This document shows, piece by piece, positions 62,888-64,000 of a stretch of DNA of 64,000 nt. Below the pieces are notes generated by a model. The model saw only the letters and a program-made list of their open reading frames with translations, did not search any database and was not told the origin of the DNA. The position numbers and the translations under genes are program-made. The DNA is taken from positions 372,001 to 436,000 of the forward strand of contig CBDEGO010000004.1 in the NCBI GenBank assembly GCA_965237995.1. The letters run 5' to 3'. Source of the stretch: JAAELZ01 sp965237995 (GTDB lineage: Bacteria > Pseudomonadota > Gammaproteobacteria > Arenicellales > Poriferihabitantaceae). Every line of letters begins with the position of its first letter. The stretch's first letter is position 1.

Positions 62888-64000
62888 CTAGCGCGGACTT
62901 AGGCTCACTGACTGAAACCAATGACTCGTTTCTCTTCCTTGTTCAGGACGACGTGGCACCATTAACGCTAGCAGCAGAGAAATAACTGCCATCACAGAGC
63001 CAATAATAAACACATTTCCCGGAGATTGAATCCAAATAAAACCTAGTGCAGCGGGCAGTACCACGGCAGCAATATGATTAATAGTAAACCCAACCGCTGC
63101 TGTGGAGCTAATATCCTTAGGGTCAGCTATTTTTTGGAAATAGGTTTTCTGCGCAATCGCCAATGCAAAAAACATGTGATCAAGCACGTAAAGGCCTGCT
63201 GCCACTCGATGATCAGTTACGAAGGCGTAGGCTGTAAAAATGAGTATCAAGCCAATATATTCAAATACTAGGGCTTTACGCTCTCCAAACACCCCAATAA
63301 GTTTGCCAATTTTAGGCGCTAGAAACACGTTAACCGCTGCATTAATTAGAAACAGCATAGAAATAGCACTAACGCTATATCCAAACTTCTCAACCATTAG
63401 AAAGCCAGCGAAGACTACAAAAATCTGCCGCCGAGCTCCCCCCATAAAAATAAGTGCATAATAAAGCCAATATCGTTTACGTAATATCAGCGTTTTATGC
63501 TGGACAATCTTTTCGGGGTAGAGCGGGAAACTAAACCAAGAAATAATAGCAATAAGTACCGTTAATCCACCGCCAAGTAGATAGATCGTGTTGTAATCCC
63601 AGTGTAATATTTTTGACGTTAACGCAATTACCAAAAATATGATAATCGAAATGAATGAACCTACCGCCAATATTTTCCCCAACACTTCTGGCGCTTCATC
63701 TTTACTCAACCACTGTAAAGACAAGCTAGTTTGCAGTGTTTCGTAGTAATGAAAACCTATCGACATCATCACCGTCGTTATATACAAACCCGCCGCACTC
63801 GGAAACCAAGCAGTAATAGCCGTAAACGTACCCAATAATATTAATGAGACATATGCCAAGCGCTGTTCTCTGATAATTAACAACAAAAACACCACTGCAA
63901 ATGCTAAGAAACCCGGTATCTCGCGCAAGCTTTGTAAGATCCCCATTTCTACGCCAGTAAACGCCGCACGCTCAATTGCAAAATTATTCAGCAAAGTTGA
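62888..64000 (-). CDS. MFS transporter, 5'-truncated by the window edge
   Basis: The frame stays open to the right edge and the N-terminal segment reads as internal protein (NNFAIERAAFTGVEMGILQSLREIPGFLAF), so the true start lies beyond 64000. About 368 residues are present, with ten or more membrane segments, and the family's MGILQSLREIPGF loop. No sugar or drug signature is visible. It is convergent with the acyl-CoA dehydrogenase gene. Confidence 0.88.
   Translation of the reverse strand, partial: STLLNNFAIERAAFTGVEMGILQSLREIPGFLAFAVVFLLLIIREQRLAYVSLILLGTFTAITAWFPSAAGLYITTVMMSIGFHYYETLQTSLSLQWLSKDEAPEVLGKILAVGSFISIIIFLVIALTSKILHWDYNTIYLLGGGLTVLIAIISWFSFPLYPEKIVQHKTLILRKRYWLYYALIFMGGARRQIFVVFAGFLMVEKFGYSVSAISMLFLINAAVNVFLAPKIGKLIGVFGERKALVFEYIGLILIFTAYAFVTDHRVAAGLYVLDHMFFALAIAQKTYFQKIADPKDISSTAAVGFTINHIAAVVLPAALGFIWIQSPGNVFIIGSVMAVISLLLALMVPRRPEQGRETSHWFQSVSLSPR

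Noticed and set aside
1..64000. CRISPR array
   Set aside because: No regularly spaced repeat of 20-50 bp was seen, and no cas-like protein is encoded.

Overview
The window looks like a chromosomal segment of a free-living, probably marine, gammaproteobacterium. Supporting signs are a hisBHAFI gene order, the divergent ratA/smpB pair, a single-piece tmRNA with tag ANDDNYALAA, an OxyR with both redox cysteines, an RppH, and many DMT, LysR and betaine/proline-use genes. I cannot name the genus. Most of the window is ordinary core or metabolic sequence with short intergenic gaps and frequent strand switches.

Layout. 1-5.7 kb: histidine biosynthesis (hisB-H-A-F-I, minus strand, hisI cut by the window edge), a thioredoxin-fold secreted protein, an EamA permease, and ratA divergent from smpB. 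5.8-11.4 kb: a NorD-like VWA protein, acetoacetyl-CoA synthetase and an M24 peptidase-family protein. 11.5-14.5 kb: ssrA (tmRNA) with its sigma70 promoter, then a 2.4-kb cassette holding an AbiEi/AbiEii toxin-antitoxin pair. The cassette lies between two imperfect 222-bp direct repeats, each beginning with the 3' end of tmRNA. This is the strongest mobile-DNA signal in the window: a tmRNA-integrated island with no integrase left.

14.9-25.7 kb: a quaternary-ammonium (betaine-type) uptake and use locus. It has a four-gene OpuC/YehZYXW-type ABC importer, a GbdR-like AraC regulator, an FAD amine oxidoreductase, a wrecked nitrilase-family gene and an MttB-superfamily methyltransferase. An IS1182-family element follows. 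25.7-38.3 kb: a CBS protein, an unknown secreted protein, an EamA permease, an Lrp regulator divergent from a trifunction-less PutA, an acyltransferase with a lipase-like hydrolase, an M48/TerB protein, and two GNATs, a PNPOx-like protein and a glutamine amidotransferase on the minus strand.

38.3-49.5 kb: a MocR regulator, a VWA/MoxR ATPase pair, rppH, a CysB/CbbR-type LysR, a Bax-inhibitor-1 family protein, a MalM-like lipoprotein, a 2-hydroxychromene-carboxylate-isomerase-like protein overlapping soxB, and a HupE/UreJ-like protein. 49.7-53.3 kb: a solo LuxR, then a LysR gene and a class III aminotransferase, with marked inverted repeats upstream of each. 53.5-64 kb: a response regulator, a YgjP-like metallopeptidase, two small exported unknowns, a LOG-family protein, polA-oxyR-rluE, an acyl-CoA dehydrogenase and a 5'-truncated MFS transporter.

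How it fits together: SmpB and tmRNA form the ribosome-rescue system, and the tmRNA gene also serves as an integration target for the AbiE cassette. The Opu importer, GbdR-like regulator, oxidoreductase and MttB homologue form a plausible pathway for taking up and demethylating a betaine. PutA, further along, would handle proline. All function calls come from reading the protein sequences by eye; no database search was run.
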